Of a stretch of 64,000 nt of DNA, positions 43,183-52,569 are shown piece by piece; position 1 is the first letter of the stretch; every line of letters starts with the position of its first letter. The notes below the pieces were generated by a model, which saw nothing but the letters and a program-made list of their open reading frames with translations, was not told the DNA's origin and did not search any database. The stretch spans positions 1-64,000 of the forward strand of contig LJCW01000011.1 in NCBI GenBank assembly GCA_001298555.1, written 5' to 3'. The DNA comes from Actinobacteria bacterium OV450 (GTDB lineage Bacteria > Actinomycetota > Actinomycetes > Streptomycetales > Streptomycetaceae). A program made the position numbers and the translations under genes.

Positions 43183-44967
43183 TCACCGCCGCGCTGCGTA
43201 CGGCGCGACGGGGTTCTTGAGGGTGCCGATCAGCTGGAGGGCGGCCGCCGGGTCGGCCAGGTCCACCATCTGCTTGTTGTTGCGCAGCTGGAGCCGGTTC
43301 AGGCAGGACAGCTGGAACTCCTCGGCGAACAGGTCATAGCGGGCGAAACGGTCTGCCAGGGCCGGCATGGAGTCCTGGTAGGCGTGGCCGCAGTCGGCGA
43401 CGGCCTTCCAGAAGACGTCCTCCTCACAGATGCCCTCGGTGGCGAGGATCGAGCCCAGGAAGCGGAAGAAGCAGTCGAACACGTCCGTGAAGACCGACAG
43501 GAGCTTCATGTCCTCCGGGATGCCGGCCTTGATCCGCTCGACCGCCGGCGGCAGGACCGCGTCCGGGTCCATGACCACGATCTCCTCGGCGATGTCCTTG
43601 AATATGGCCCGCTTCACCACGCCGTTCTCGATGACGAGGATCGTGTTCTCGCCGTGCGGCATGTACGCCAGGTCGTACCGGTAGAAGCAGTGCAGCAGCG
43701 GGACCAGGTACGCCCGCAGGTAGTGGTGCAGCCACTGCGCCGGGGTCAGTCCCGACTCCTCGATGAGCGCGCCGACGAAGGACCGGCCCTCGGCGTCCAC
43801 GTGCAGCAGCGAGGCCATGGTCGCAAGGCGCTCGCCCTCCTTCAGCGACTGCACCGGCGACTCGCGCCACAGGGCCGCCAGCATCTTGCGGTAGGGCGAG
43901 TGGCGGTCGGTGGCACGCTCGTACTGGCGGTGGTGGTAGCCGATCGCCGCACGCTCGCGGATGATCGAGAACTCCACGGACCGCAGGACCTCGTCGCCCT
44001 CGATCAGCTGGTGCAGCCAGTCGTTGATCGCCGGGGTGGCCTCCATGTACGCGGCGGACAGCCCGCGCATGAAGCCCATGTTGAGCACCGAGATCGCCGT
44101 TTTGACGTAGTGCTTCCCCGGGGCGCTGGTGTTGAAGAACGTACGGATCGACTGCTGCGCGAGGTACGCGTCCGAGCCTTCGCCCAGCAGGACCAGGCGG
44201 CGGTTCGCGATCTCGGCCGCGAAGGTGACCGTGGTCTTGTTCCACCACTGCCAGGGGTGGACCGGCAGGAAGTGGTAGTCCGCCGGGTCCAGGGCCAGGG
44301 CGGACAGTCTGGCCTCGAACCCCGCGATCGCCTCCTCGCCCAGCTCGGCGCGCATGAACGCGTCGTGGTCCAGGCCCGCGCCGGCGGTGAAGGTGGAGAC
44401 GTCCTTGCGGGCCGCGACCCACACCAGGTGGACGGGGCTCGCCGTCTCCGGGGCGTACGAGAGGTACTCGTGCACGCCGAAGCCCAGCCGGCCGTTGTTG
44501 GCCACGAAGCAGGGGTGGCCCTCGGTCATGCCCGTCTCGATGTCCTGGAACGAGGACTTCGCCAGGACCGCCGCCGGGACCTGCGGCTTCGTGTACTTGA
44601 AGCCCGAGCCCGCCAGGGTCGAGGAGATCTCCTCCAGGTAGACCGGCAGGACCTCCGCGCTCAGGCCCAGGGCCTCGCGCATCTCGATGTGGAAGTCGAG
44701 GGCGTCCAGGGGGAGCTCGACGCCGTCCTTGAGGCGGGTGACCGAGGCCTCGTCCACCGCCCAGTGGTCCAGGGCGTGGCGGGCGGCCGTGAAGCGGTAC
44801 TCGACCGAGCCGTCGTCGCTCGACACCGAGTACGCCGCGTCGCCCAGCGGCTTCGGGGTCAGCAGGCGCTCGTGCGAGAACTCGGCCAGGGCCTTGCGGA
44901 CCAGCGCCCGGTTCGCCCGGGCCCACAGCTCGGGGGAGAGGTGCGAGATCGCGTCGGTGAGGCTCAT
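43183..44967 (-). CDS. desD: Desferrioxamine synthetase DesD (IucA/IucC family NIS synthetase)
   Basis: 594 residues. NIS-synthetase motifs: GMTEGHPCFVANNGRLGFGV, HPWQWWNKTTVTFAAEIANR, SIRTFFNTSAPGKHYVKTAI, HGENTILVIENGVVKRAIFK. ATP-dependent enzyme that joins N-hydroxy-N-succinyl-cadaverine units and closes the ring to give desferrioxamines. ATG 44967 overlaps desC's stop by 4 nt. Last gene of desABCD. Confidence 0.97.
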   Translation of the reverse strand: MSLTDAISHLSPELWARANRALVRKALAEFSHERLLTPKPLGDAAYSVSSDDGSVEYRFTAARHALDHWAVDEASVTRLKDGVELPLDALDFHIEMREALGLSAEVLPVYLEEISSTLAGSGFKYTKPQVPAAVLAKSSFQDIETGMTEGHPCFVANNGRLGFGVHEYLSYAPETASPVHLVWVAARKDVSTFTAGAGLDHDAFMRAELGEEAIAGFEARLSALALDPADYHFLPVHPWQWWNKTTVTFAAEIANRRLVLLGEGSDAYLAQQSIRTFFNTSAPGKHYVKTAISVLNMGFMRGLSAAYMEATPAINDWLHQLIEGDEVLRSVEFSIIRERAAIGYHHRQYERATDRHSPYRKMLAALWRESPVQSLKEGERLATMASLLHVDAEGRSFVGALIEESGLTPAQWLHHYLRAYLVPLLHCFYRYDLAYMPHGENTILVIENGVVKRAIFKDIAEEIVVMDPDAVLPPAVERIKAGIPEDMKLLSVFTDVFDCFFRFLGSILATEGICEEDVFWKAVADCGHAYQDSMPALADRFARYDLFAEEFQLSCLNRLQLRNNKQMVDLADPAAALQLIGTLKNPVAPYAARR

Positions 44968-45554
44968 ATCGACCCTCCCGTCGTCAGGCCGGTGGCCGCC
45001 TCGAACCGCGCACGGGTGCAGAAGCTCAGCAGGGCCGTCTTCTCGGGCTTGTGCACCGGGCCGTCGGCGACGAAGCCGACGGCCTCGTTCAGGGCGTGCA
45101 CCGCCGTGTTCTCCACGTCCGGCTCCACCACCACCCGCGCCGTCTCCGGGTCGGCGAACAGCGCGGCCATCACCGTGGTGATCACGGCGCGGGTGAACCC
45201 GTGCAGGGGCCGTTCGCTCGGCGCGACGAGGAAGTGCATGCCGACATCGCCGGGCTGCGCCTCGTACAGGCCGACCAGCTCCAGCCTGCTCGGGTCGTAC
45301 TTCTCCATCAGGAAGGCCGGTCGGCCCTCGTGGAGGCCGATGAAGGCGTCGTGGTGCTCGGCCGCGGCGATCCTCATGTACTCGCGCTCGACGTCCGGCA
45401 GCGAGGCGTCCTGCATCATCCAGAAGGAGGCCTTGGGGTGCGTGACCCAGCCGTGGAGCAGCTCCGCGTCGGCGAAGGGGTCCAGCGGGCGGATCGCGAA
45501 GGTGCCGAGGACGGCGTCGCTGCGCGTGTAGAGGGTTTCGGTGGTGGTGCTCAT
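44964..45554 (-). CDS. desC: DesC, acyl-CoA-dependent N-acyltransferase
   Basis: 196 residues of the IucB/RhbD-like GNAT family: [80 protein letters not shown]. Acylates N-hydroxycadaverine with succinyl- or acetyl-CoA. The start overlaps desB's stop as ATGA. Confidence 0.95.
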   Translation of the reverse strand: MSTTTETLYTRSDAVLGTFAIRPLDPFADAELLHGWVTHPKASFWMMQDASLPDVEREYMRIAAAEHHDAFIGLHEGRPAFLMEKYDPSRLELVGLYEAQPGDVGMHFLVAPSERPLHGFTRAVITTVMAALFADPETARVVVEPDVENTAVHALNEAVGFVADGPVHKPEKTALLSFCTRARFEAATGLTTGGSI

Positions 45555-46861
45555 GCGTGCATGCCTTCCGGGGCCGCGAACTGCTGGAACGCGATGGACT
45601 TCTCGACCTTGTAGTACTCGCGGCCGAGGAGCTCGCCGACGATGTACGCGTTGCGGTACGCGGCCATGCCCAGGTCGGGCGAGGTGATGGAGTGGTTGTG
45701 CACGGTGCCGTTCTGGAGGAACACCCCGCGGCCGGTGACGTCGATGCTGTAGTTGCGGGCCGCGTCGGGGCGGCCGTGGCCGTCGAAGGTGAGGCGGTCG
45801 CGCACGGGGTTCAGGAACTCCGGCAGCGTGTACTTGTACCCCGTCGCGAGGACCAGGCCCTCGGTGGAGAGCGAGAAGTCCCGCTCCTGCTCCTCCTGGC
45901 GCAGCCCCAGGGTGTAGACGCCCGTGGTGGTGTCGTACGCCGCCGAGTTCAGTGAGGTGTTGGTCAGCAGGGTGGTGGGGACCGGGCCCGGTGAGCTGAC
46001 CTTCTTCTGGTACAGCAGGTCGAAGATGGCGTTGATGAGCTCGCCGTCGATGCCCTTGAAGAGGTTCTTCTGCTGGGTCTCCAGCCGGTAGCGGGTCTCC
46101 TCGGGGAGGGCGTGGAAGTAGTCCACGTACTCCGGGGAGGTCATCTCCAGCGTCAGCTTCGTGTACTCCAGCGGGAAGAACCGCGGGGAGCGGGTCACCC
46201 AGTTGAGCTGGTAGCCGTGGACGTCGATCTCGGACAGCAGGTCGTAGTAGATCTCCGCGGCGCTCTGGCCGGAGCCGATGAGCGTGATCGACTTCTTCTG
46301 CCGGAGCTCCGCCCTGTTCTGCACGTACGCGGAGTTGTGCGTGAAGTCGCCGCCCAGTCCGGCGCAGGCCGGCGGGAGATGCGGCGGGGTGCCGGTGCCC
46401 AGGACCAGCCGGCGGGCCAGGTGGGTCTCGCCGCGGTCGGTGTGGACCTCGTACAGCCCGGCCCGCTCGTCGTAGGTGACCTCCGTGACCGAGGTGGAGT
46501 ACTGCACGTTGTCGAGGCGGTCGGCGGCCCAGCGGCAGTAGTCGTTGTACTCGGTCCGCAGGGGGTAGAAGTTCTCCCGGATGTAGAAGGAGTACAGCCG
46601 GTCCCTGTCCTTCAGGTAGTTCAGGAAGGAGAAGGGCGAGGTCGGGTCGGCCAGGGTGACCAGGTCCGACATGAACGGCGTCTGCAGGTGCGCGCCGTCC
46701 AGGAACATCCCGGCGTGCCACTCGAAGTGCGGCTTCGTCTCGATGAAGAGGCCGTCCAGCTCGCCGATCGGTGCGGTCAGGCAGGCGAGTCCCAGGTTGA
46801 AGGGACCGAGGCCGATACCGATGAAGTCGAAGGGGCGGCGGGGCTCACGAGGCGTGGACAA
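45551..46861 (-). CDS. desB: DesB, cadaverine N-monooxygenase
   Basis: 436 residues, flavin-dependent amine N-hydroxylase of the IucD/SidA family: [18 protein letters not shown] (FAD), [38 protein letters not shown] (NADPH), [18 protein letters not shown]. Hydroxylates cadaverine. The start codon is TTG (46861) with GGGAG 6 nt upstream, and it overlaps desA by 17 nt. Confidence 0.96.
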   Translation of the reverse strand: MSTPREPRRPFDFIGIGLGPFNLGLACLTAPIGELDGLFIETKPHFEWHAGMFLDGAHLQTPFMSDLVTLADPTSPFSFLNYLKDRDRLYSFYIRENFYPLRTEYNDYCRWAADRLDNVQYSTSVTEVTYDERAGLYEVHTDRGETHLARRLVLGTGTPPHLPPACAGLGGDFTHNSAYVQNRAELRQKKSITLIGSGQSAAEIYYDLLSEIDVHGYQLNWVTRSPRFFPLEYTKLTLEMTSPEYVDYFHALPEETRYRLETQQKNLFKGIDGELINAIFDLLYQKKVSSPGPVPTTLLTNTSLNSAAYDTTTGVYTLGLRQEEQERDFSLSTEGLVLATGYKYTLPEFLNPVRDRLTFDGHGRPDAARNYSIDVTGRGVFLQNGTVHNHSITSPDLGMAAYRNAYIVGELLGREYYKVEKSIAFQQFAAPEGMHA

Positions 46862-48326
46862 GGGATTCTCCCAGGTACTGCTCGGCGTGGGACGCGAGGA
46901 GGTCGAGGACGGCCGCGATGTCGGCCGTCGTGGTCTGCGGGTTGAGGAGCGTGAACTTCAGGTACTGGTCGCCGTCCACCCTGGTGCCGGCGACGACGGC
47001 CTCGCCGGAGGCGAACAGCGCCTTGCGGGCGTGCAGGTTGGCCTCGTCGACGAGGTCCTTGCGGACCTCGCCCCCGGGCACGTACCGGAAGACCAGGGTG
47101 GAGATCTGCGGGCGGACGACGACCTCGAAGCGCGGATCGGCGTCGATGATCTCCCAGCCGGCGGCGGCCAGGTCGATGACCTCGTCGAAGAGCGAGCCGA
47201 GGCCGTCGGCGCCCATGGTGCGCAGGGTCATCCAGAGCTTGAGCGCGTCGAAGCGGCGCGTGGTCTGGATGGACTTGTCGACCTGGTTCGGGATCCGCTC
47301 CTCCGCCATGCGGCGGGGGTTGAGGTAGTCCGCGTGGTACGTGGCGTGCTTGAGGGTGTCGCGGTCGCGCACCAGCATGGCGCTGGAACTGACCGGCTGG
47401 AAGAACGACTTGTGGTAGTCGACGGTGACGGAGTCGGCGTGCTCGATGCCGTCGAGGAGGTGCCGGCGGGTCGGGGAGACCAGCAGTCCGCAGCCGTAGG
47501 CGGCGTCCACGTGCATCCAGGCGGAGTGCTCGGCGGCCAGGCGGGAGATCTCGGGGAGCGGGTCGATGGACCCGAAGTCGGTGGTACCGGCGGTGGCGAC
47601 GACGGCCATCGGGAACAGGCCCTCGCGGATGCAGCTCTCCAGCTCCAGGGCGAGCACGGAGGTGTCCATGCGGCGGTTGCGGTCGACCGGGACGGCGATG
47701 ACGGCCTCGTAGCCGAGCCCGAGCATGGCGGCCGACTTCTTGACGCTGAAGTGGCTGGCCTCGGAGGTGAAGATGCGCAGCCGGGGCAGGACCTCGGACT
47801 TGGCGAGCGGGCGGTCGCCGCTCTGCATGACCTTGCGGCAGGCCTCGTCGCGGGCCAGCAGCAGCGCGTGGAAGTTGGACTGGCTGCCGCCGGAGGTGAA
47901 GACGCCGTCCGCGTCCGGGCCGAGGCCGATGCGCCGGGCGGTCCAGTCGATCAGGCGGCGTTCGATGAGCGTGCCGCCGATGGACTGGTCCCAGGTGTCC
48001 AGGGAGGAGTTGACGGCCGACAGGACGGCCTCGCCGAGGACGGCGGGGATGACGACCGGGCAGTTGAGGTGGCCCAGGTAGCGCGGGTGGTGGAAGTACA
48101 CCGCGTCGCGCAGGTAGACGTCTTCCAGTTCGTCGAGGACGGCGGCCGGATCATCGAGCGGCCGGTCCAGGTCGATCCCGTTGATGACCGGGGCGAGTTC
48201 GTCGACGGAGATCCCCGTGTGGGGGCGCTGCGTGGTCGCGAGTCTGGCCGCCACGCGCTCGACGCCTTCGGTGACGGAACGCCGGTAGAGGTCTGCGGTC
48301 GTCTCGTTCAGCAGATGCGAGCGCAT
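46845..48326 (-). CDS. desA: DesA, lysine decarboxylase (PLP)
   Basis: 493 residues, group II PLP decarboxylase. [51 protein letters not shown] and [20 protein letters not shown] with the PLP Lys (HK). Produces cadaverine, the first step of desferrioxamine synthesis. ATG 48326 is chosen over the adjacent TTG because GGAGG lies 7 nt upstream. The iron box at 48374-48392 controls the operon. Confidence 0.97.
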   Translation of the reverse strand: MRSHLLNETTADLYRRSVTEGVERVAARLATTQRPHTGISVDELAPVINGIDLDRPLDDPAAVLDELEDVYLRDAVYFHHPRYLGHLNCPVVIPAVLGEAVLSAVNSSLDTWDQSIGGTLIERRLIDWTARRIGLGPDADGVFTSGGSQSNFHALLLARDEACRKVMQSGDRPLAKSEVLPRLRIFTSEASHFSVKKSAAMLGLGYEAVIAVPVDRNRRMDTSVLALELESCIREGLFPMAVVATAGTTDFGSIDPLPEISRLAAEHSAWMHVDAAYGCGLLVSPTRRHLLDGIEHADSVTVDYHKSFFQPVSSSAMLVRDRDTLKHATYHADYLNPRRMAEERIPNQVDKSIQTTRRFDALKLWMTLRTMGADGLGSLFDEVIDLAAAGWEIIDADPRFEVVVRPQISTLVFRYVPGGEVRKDLVDEANLHARKALFASGEAVVAGTRVDGDQYLKFTLLNPQTTTADIAAVLDLLASHAEQYLGESLVHAS

Positions 48327-48373
48327 CAACGTTCCTCCGGGCAGGTGGGGAAGAGGGGGGCGGGGAAGGTGTC

Positions 48374-48392
48374 TTAGGTTAGCCTAACCTAA
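48374..48392 (-). promoter_or_regulatory. Iron box (DmdR/IdeR operator) upstream of desA
   Basis: TTAGGTTAGCCTAACCTAA, a 19-bp palindrome matching the actinobacterial IdeR/DmdR1 consensus TTAGGTTAGGCTAACCTAA at 18 of 19 positions. It lies 48-66 nt before the desA ATG and predicts repression by iron. Confidence 0.95.
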
Positions 48393-48409
48393 CTTGCGCT
48401 CCAAATGGT

Positions 48410-48440
48410 GATGGGCCCCGGCCAAAAGCCGGGGCCCATC
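48410..48440. terminator. Terminator after desF, ahead of the desA promoter
   Basis: GATGGGCCCCGGC pairs perfectly with GCCGGGGCCCATC around CAAAA. Separates desF from the desABCD transcript. Confidence 0.92.
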
Positions 48441-48471
48441 GCTGGAAACCGTTGTGGAAAAGGGGAGTTGA

Positions 48472-49416
48472 CTAGAGCTCGGACGTGGAGTCCTCGCTGG
48501 CGGCCTGGCCCGCGTACGCCTCGGCGAGGAGTTCCTCCTCGCTCGCGCCCAGGCGCCAGTAGCCGGTGAACCGCACCGCGCGCCGGTCGACGGCACGTTC
48601 CTGCACGAGGTGCCGGCGGACCGCCCGCACCGTGCCGGCCTCACCCGCGAGCCAGGCGTACGGAGCTTCGGCGACCGGCGGTCCGGCCGCCCGGAGCACC
48701 TCCAGCACGCGCTCGGCGCGCTCGTTGCCCGTGCCGCCCTCCCGCACGATCCAGGTGATGTCCGCGTCGGCGGGGGTCGGCAGGACGAGCCGGTCGTCGG
48801 GGTGCGGGACCTCGAACCAGGCCGCGACCGGGGTGCCGGCGGGGAGCCGGTCCAGGATCGCGGCGGCGGCCGGGAGCGCCGTCTCGTCCGCGTACATCAG
48901 CAGTGCGTCGGTGGCGGCCGGCGGCCGGCGCCGCACGGACTTGTTCTCCGCGACGGCCGGGCCGATCGCCATGATCCGGCGCCCGGTCACGGCCCGCCCG
49001 GCCCAGCGGGACGCGGGCGACGCATCCCCGTGCAGGACGAAGTCGATGTCGACCTCGTCCACACCCCCGGGCGTGCGGCGTTGCTCGCGCACGGTGTACG
49101 AGCGCATCACCGGCCGGTCGGCGTCGGGCACGGCGCGCCAGGCGCCGAACCAGGTGTCCTCGTCGGTGGACGGGAGCACGGTGTGCTCCTCGTGCTCGGG
49201 CGGCAGGAAGAGCGAGAGGCTCTGGTCGTAGCCGCCCGAGCGGAAGCCCGCGAGGGACTCTCCGCCGAACGTGACCCGCAGGAACGAGTGGCCGATCCGA
49301 CGGGTGCGGAGCACTTCGAGCTCGAAGAACCGGAAGTGCGCGGCGGCCGGGACGGCGTCTGAGGCAGCGTCGGAGGCCGCGTCGGATGCTGTGGCGTCGG
49401 ATGCGGTGGCGGTCAT
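48472..49416 (-). CDS. desF: Siderophore-interacting FAD protein (ferric reductase)
   Basis: 314 residues. ViuB/SIP family: FFELEVLRTRRIGHSFLRVT, RSYTVREQRRTPGGVDEVDI (FAD-binding RxYT), HGDASPASRWAGRA, AWLAGEAGTVRAVRRHLVQE. Reduces Fe(III)-desferrioxamine to release iron. The N-terminus contains an ASDA-repeat (TATASDATASDAASDAASDA). It lies between desE and desA on the same strand and may be read from the desE iron box; the symbol follows the desEFABCD usage. Confidence 0.92.
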   Translation of the reverse strand: MTATASDATASDAASDAASDAVPAAAHFRFFELEVLRTRRIGHSFLRVTFGGESLAGFRSGGYDQSLSLFLPPEHEEHTVLPSTDEDTWFGAWRAVPDADRPVMRSYTVREQRRTPGGVDEVDIDFVLHGDASPASRWAGRAVTGRRIMAIGPAVAENKSVRRRPPAATDALLMYADETALPAAAAILDRLPAGTPVAAWFEVPHPDDRLVLPTPADADITWIVREGGTGNERAERVLEVLRAAGPPVAEAPYAWLAGEAGTVRAVRRHLVQERAVDRRAVRFTGYWRLGASEEELLAEAYAGQAASEDSTSEL

Positions 49417-49468
49417 GCGGAGGGGTCCCCCTGGGAGTGGAAGCGGCGCCTGGTCCGGGCGCCGAGGG

Positions 49469-50506
49469 TCAGCTGACCTTCTTGGCGTTCTGGATCGCCT
49501 TCGCGAGGTCCTCCAGGACCTTGGCGCACTTGTCGTACGAGTAGATGGGCTCGGTCACGCGCGGGGCGACCTGGCCGGCCTTGACGGCGGGCATCTCGGC
49601 CCAGGTCGGCTTGGCCTTCAGCTCCTCCGGCTGCAGCGTGCCGGTGCGGTTGTCGAGCAGGACCAGGTCGGCCTTGTACTTGCCGGCGTTCTCCCAGCTC
49701 AGGCTCTCGAAGAAGTTGCCTTCGCCCAGCTTGTCCGGGGTGACGAACTCGACGCCCAGGGACTTGAAGTACTTCAGGTCGGCCGAGGTGTCGGGGGAGG
49801 AGGCGTAGAACAGGTCCGCGGAGCCCGAGCCGACGAGGACCTTGATGCCCGGGTTGGCCTTGGTGGCCTCGCGGACCTTGGCGGCGGCGGCGTCGAAGCG
49901 GGCCTTGCCGTCGGCGGCGGACTTGGCGTTCATGTCGGCGCCGAGGGACTTGGCGAGGTCCGCGGTGCGTTCCAGGGCCTTGTCCATGGAGACGTCGCCG
50001 CCGACGCCGACGGCGGCGGCCGGGGCCAGCTTCAGGATCTTGTCCTTGGAGGCCTCGGGCACGTACCAGTAGGTGCCGTCCCAGGTGTTGGTGACGAGCA
50101 GGTCGGGCTGGAGGGCCGCGTACTTCTCGACGTTGAACTCGTCGTAGACGTTGCCGAGGATCTCGACCTTGGAGATGTCCATCGAGCCGGCCTGGACATC
50201 GGCCTTGCCGTCGGCGGTCCTGGTCGGCCCGAAGACCCCCTTGACCTGGATGCCGTAGTCGTACAGCGCGGCGGCGGTGCCGGTGAACGCGACGATGTTC
50301 TTCGGCTTCGCCTTGAGGCTGATGTCCTTGCCGAGGTCGTCCTTGAAGGTCCAGGGGCCGGACGCGGCGGCGCCCTTGTCCTTGTCGCCCGCCCCGTCCT
50401 TCGCGTCGGATCCGCCGCACGCGGTGAGGGCCGCGACGAGGCCGAGGGCGCCGCCGGCCGCGATGAGACCTCGGCGGGAGAGGTGGGGGATACGGGACTT
50501 GGGCAT
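49469..50506 (-). CDS. desE: Ferrioxamine-binding ABC transporter lipoprotein DesE
   Basis: 345 residues, periplasmic-binding-protein fold of the FepB/FhuD type. The signal peptide has both a twin-arginine core (SRRGLIAAGGALGLVAALTA) and a lipobox Cys, so it is probably Tat-exported and lipidated. Binding domain: KNIVAFTGTAAALYDYGIQV, DLLVTNTWDGTYWYVPEASK, YKADLVLLDNRTGTLQPEEL. Takes up ferrioxamine; the permease and ATPase are not in this window. An iron box lies 51-69 nt upstream. Confidence 0.95.
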   Translation of the reverse strand: MPKSRIPHLSRRGLIAAGGALGLVAALTACGGSDAKDGAGDKDKGAAASGPWTFKDDLGKDISLKAKPKNIVAFTGTAAALYDYGIQVKGVFGPTRTADGKADVQAGSMDISKVEILGNVYDEFNVEKYAALQPDLLVTNTWDGTYWYVPEASKDKILKLAPAAAVGVGGDVSMDKALERTADLAKSLGADMNAKSAADGKARFDAAAAKVREATKANPGIKVLVGSGSADLFYASSPDTSADLKYFKSLGVEFVTPDKLGEGNFFESLSWENAGKYKADLVLLDNRTGTLQPEELKAKPTWAEMPAVKAGQVAPRVTEPIYSYDKCAKVLEDLAKAIQNAKKVS

Positions 50507-50556
50507 GTCTCTGTCCGCTTTCGTGCGTGCCGGGCGGCCACTGGGCCGTTCGGAAG

Positions 50557-50575
50557 GAAGGTTAGCCTAACCTTG
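50557..50575 (-). promoter_or_regulatory. Iron box upstream of desE
   Basis: The plus strand reads GAAGGTTAGCCTAACCTTG, a palindromic IdeR/DmdR-type operator with 2-bp flank changes relative to the desA box. Confidence 0.92.
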
Positions 50576-50736
50576 TCTGAAATTGGTAAGGCGGGCCTAA
50601 GTTCGCCCGGGCTCCTTCTCTCCCGCCGCTCCCCGGCGCGTACGCGGGACCTTCCCGCCGAACCGGGGGCGCCCGGCTCCATCCGTTGGCATCATGGCCC
50701 TGCCAGGAGGTCCCGACGGGGTGGGGTGGCGGTGCT

Positions 50737-52569
50737 GTGGCCGGTACGGAGGAGCACGGGCGTGAGCTGCGGCAGGGCGAACTCGCGGAACAGGTCGCCC
50801 TGCTGGCCGACCGCGCCGGGGCGGACTCGGCCGCCTCGCTGATCCGCCGCACCGCCCGCCGAGCGGAATCCCCACGAGCCCGGATATGCGTCATCGGCGG
50901 CAGCAACGTCGGCAAGTCCCGCCTCGTGAACGAGCTGATCGGCGCGGTGTGCGTGCCGGTGTCCGTACACCCGACGGACGGCCCGCCCGTGGTGGTGCGC
51001 CCGTACGCCGCGGAGCCGGGAGAGCCGGGGGAGCCGGAGGAGCAGGAGGAGTACTTAGGGGCCGCGGGGGCCCCGGGGGCCGACGGTTCCTCAGCGCCCG
51101 CCGCACCGGCGGGATCCGGCCGGTCCGCCGGCGCGGGGTCCGGCCTCCGTACCGTACGCGTCGAGGTCCCCTCCGGGGCCTGGGCGGCCCGTACCGGCGT
51201 GGAGCTCGTCGACACCCCCGGGTGGGAGGGCTGGTCCGGAATCCGGCAGCCCGACACCGCCGCCCTCGCCCGCATCGTCGGCGACTGCGACGTGGTGGTC
51301 GTCGTCACCGAGGCGCGCCGCGCGATGCTCGCCACCGAACAGGCCCGGATCAAGGCGCTCGCCGCCGCCCCGCACAGCCCTCCGCTCGCCGTCGTCGTCA
51401 CCAAGCTCGCCGAGGTCGACGACGAAGCGGCGGACATCATGCGCCGCGTCAACCACCTCGTCTCGGTCCTGGCCCCCGAGGCGCTGGTACTGCCCGGACC
51501 GGTCCCCGCGCCCGGCGCGGCCCCCGGGGCCGGGGAGCCCGACGGCGTCGACCCGCTCCGCGCGGTCCTGGGCCACCTGGCCGGGATCCGGCTGCGCCGA
51601 GCGCTGCGGACCATCCGCAGACTGCACCTCCTCGCCGCCACCTGCGCCCTCGTGGAGGAGGCCGCCGGGCGGGCGCTCGCGGACGTGCACCGGCCCGACC
51701 CGGTCCGGACCCGGGCCGCCCAGATCTGGCACACGGCCCACGAGAGCGCCCGCTTCCACTGGATCGTGCTCAGCGCCGACGCGGGGGAGTGGCGCGCCAC
51801 CCTCGTCCAGACGATCGCCGCCGAGGCGCGCAGGCGGCGGGCCGCCGCGGCCCGCGAACTCGCCGCCCGCTTCTCCGCGATGCTGGACACACCGGAGGAG
51901 CAGCACTTCATACGCCTCCACGCGGTCCCGTACACCGCCGAGGCACTCCAGCACTTCGAGGCGTGGATCACCGGGGCCGTCGACCGGGCGCTCGAAGGGG
52001 ACATCCGCCGGCTGCGGGCCGTCCTGCTCCGCAACCGGCCCGGCGAGGAACTCTTCCAGGGGCTGGCCGCCCCCGGCGCCGGGCGGGTCGTACCGGCCGC
52101 GGCCCTGCCCCGAGTCGCCGAGGAGGCCGCCGCCGCGGAGTCGCGCAGCACGACCGGCTGGGACGCCTCCTGGCTGCCGGAGTTCGTCGGCACCGCCATC
52201 GAGAGCGTGCTGACGCCGATGTCCGCCGAGGCCGTGGGGCAGATCGCGGGTGCGGCCGGTGCGGCGCTCGTGACGGAGGCGCTCGAACACGGCCAGGCGG
52301 AGCGCCGCGAACGCGCCATCGACGACCTGGAGCGCATCGTCCAGGCGGCGTTCGCGGAGCAGGTGGCGCGGACCGAGGCGCGCATCGGCCAGGTGTACGA
52401 CCACCTGCTGGACCAGGCGCGGGACCGCGACGAGCAGTGGTGGCGGCTGCACACGACGGCCGTCGCCGCCCGGCCGGAGTCCCTGGACCACTGGCGTTCA
52501 CTGCAGAGCACGGCGCGCACGCTGAGCCGCTCCGTGCACGCCCACCTCTCACCCCTGGAAGGGGCCTGA
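50737..52569 (+). CDS. Dynamin-like GTPase, first of a tandem pair
   Basis: 610 residues from GTG 50737. G1 GGSNVGKSRLVNELIG at 54-61 onward, G3 VELVDTPGWEGW, VVVVVTEARRAML, then VTKLAEVDDEA as the G4 region (TKxA rather than TKxD). The insert GAPGADGSSAPAAPAGSGRS precedes G3. The C-terminal half is long and helical (RIVQAAFAEQVARTEARIGQ, YDHLLDQARDRDEQWW) as in bacterial dynamin-like proteins, with a mildly hydrophobic stretch AEAVGQIAGAAGAALVTEAL. Its TGA overlaps the ATG of the next GTPase by 1 nt. Function unknown. Possible roles are membrane remodelling or defence. Confidence 0.82.
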   Translation: MAGTEEHGRELRQGELAEQVALLADRAGADSAASLIRRTARRAESPRARICVIGGSNVGKSRLVNELIGAVCVPVSVHPTDGPPVVVRPYAAEPGEPGEPEEQEEYLGAAGAPGADGSSAPAAPAGSGRSAGAGSGLRTVRVEVPSGAWAARTGVELVDTPGWEGWSGIRQPDTAALARIVGDCDVVVVVTEARRAMLATEQARIKALAAAPHSPPLAVVVTKLAEVDDEAADIMRRVNHLVSVLAPEALVLPGPVPAPGAAPGAGEPDGVDPLRAVLGHLAGIRLRRALRTIRRLHLLAATCALVEEAAGRALADVHRPDPVRTRAAQIWHTAHESARFHWIVLSADAGEWRATLVQTIAAEARRRRAAAARELAARFSAMLDTPEEQHFIRLHAVPYTAEALQHFEAWITGAVDRALEGDIRRLRAVLLRNRPGEELFQGLAAPGAGRVVPAAALPRVAEEAAAAESRSTTGWDASWLPEFVGTAIESVLTPMSAEAVGQIAGAAGAALVTEALEHGQAERRERAIDDLERIVQAAFAEQVARTEARIGQVYDHLLDQARDRDEQWWRLHTTAVAARPESLDHWRSLQSTARTLSRSVHAHLSPLEGA

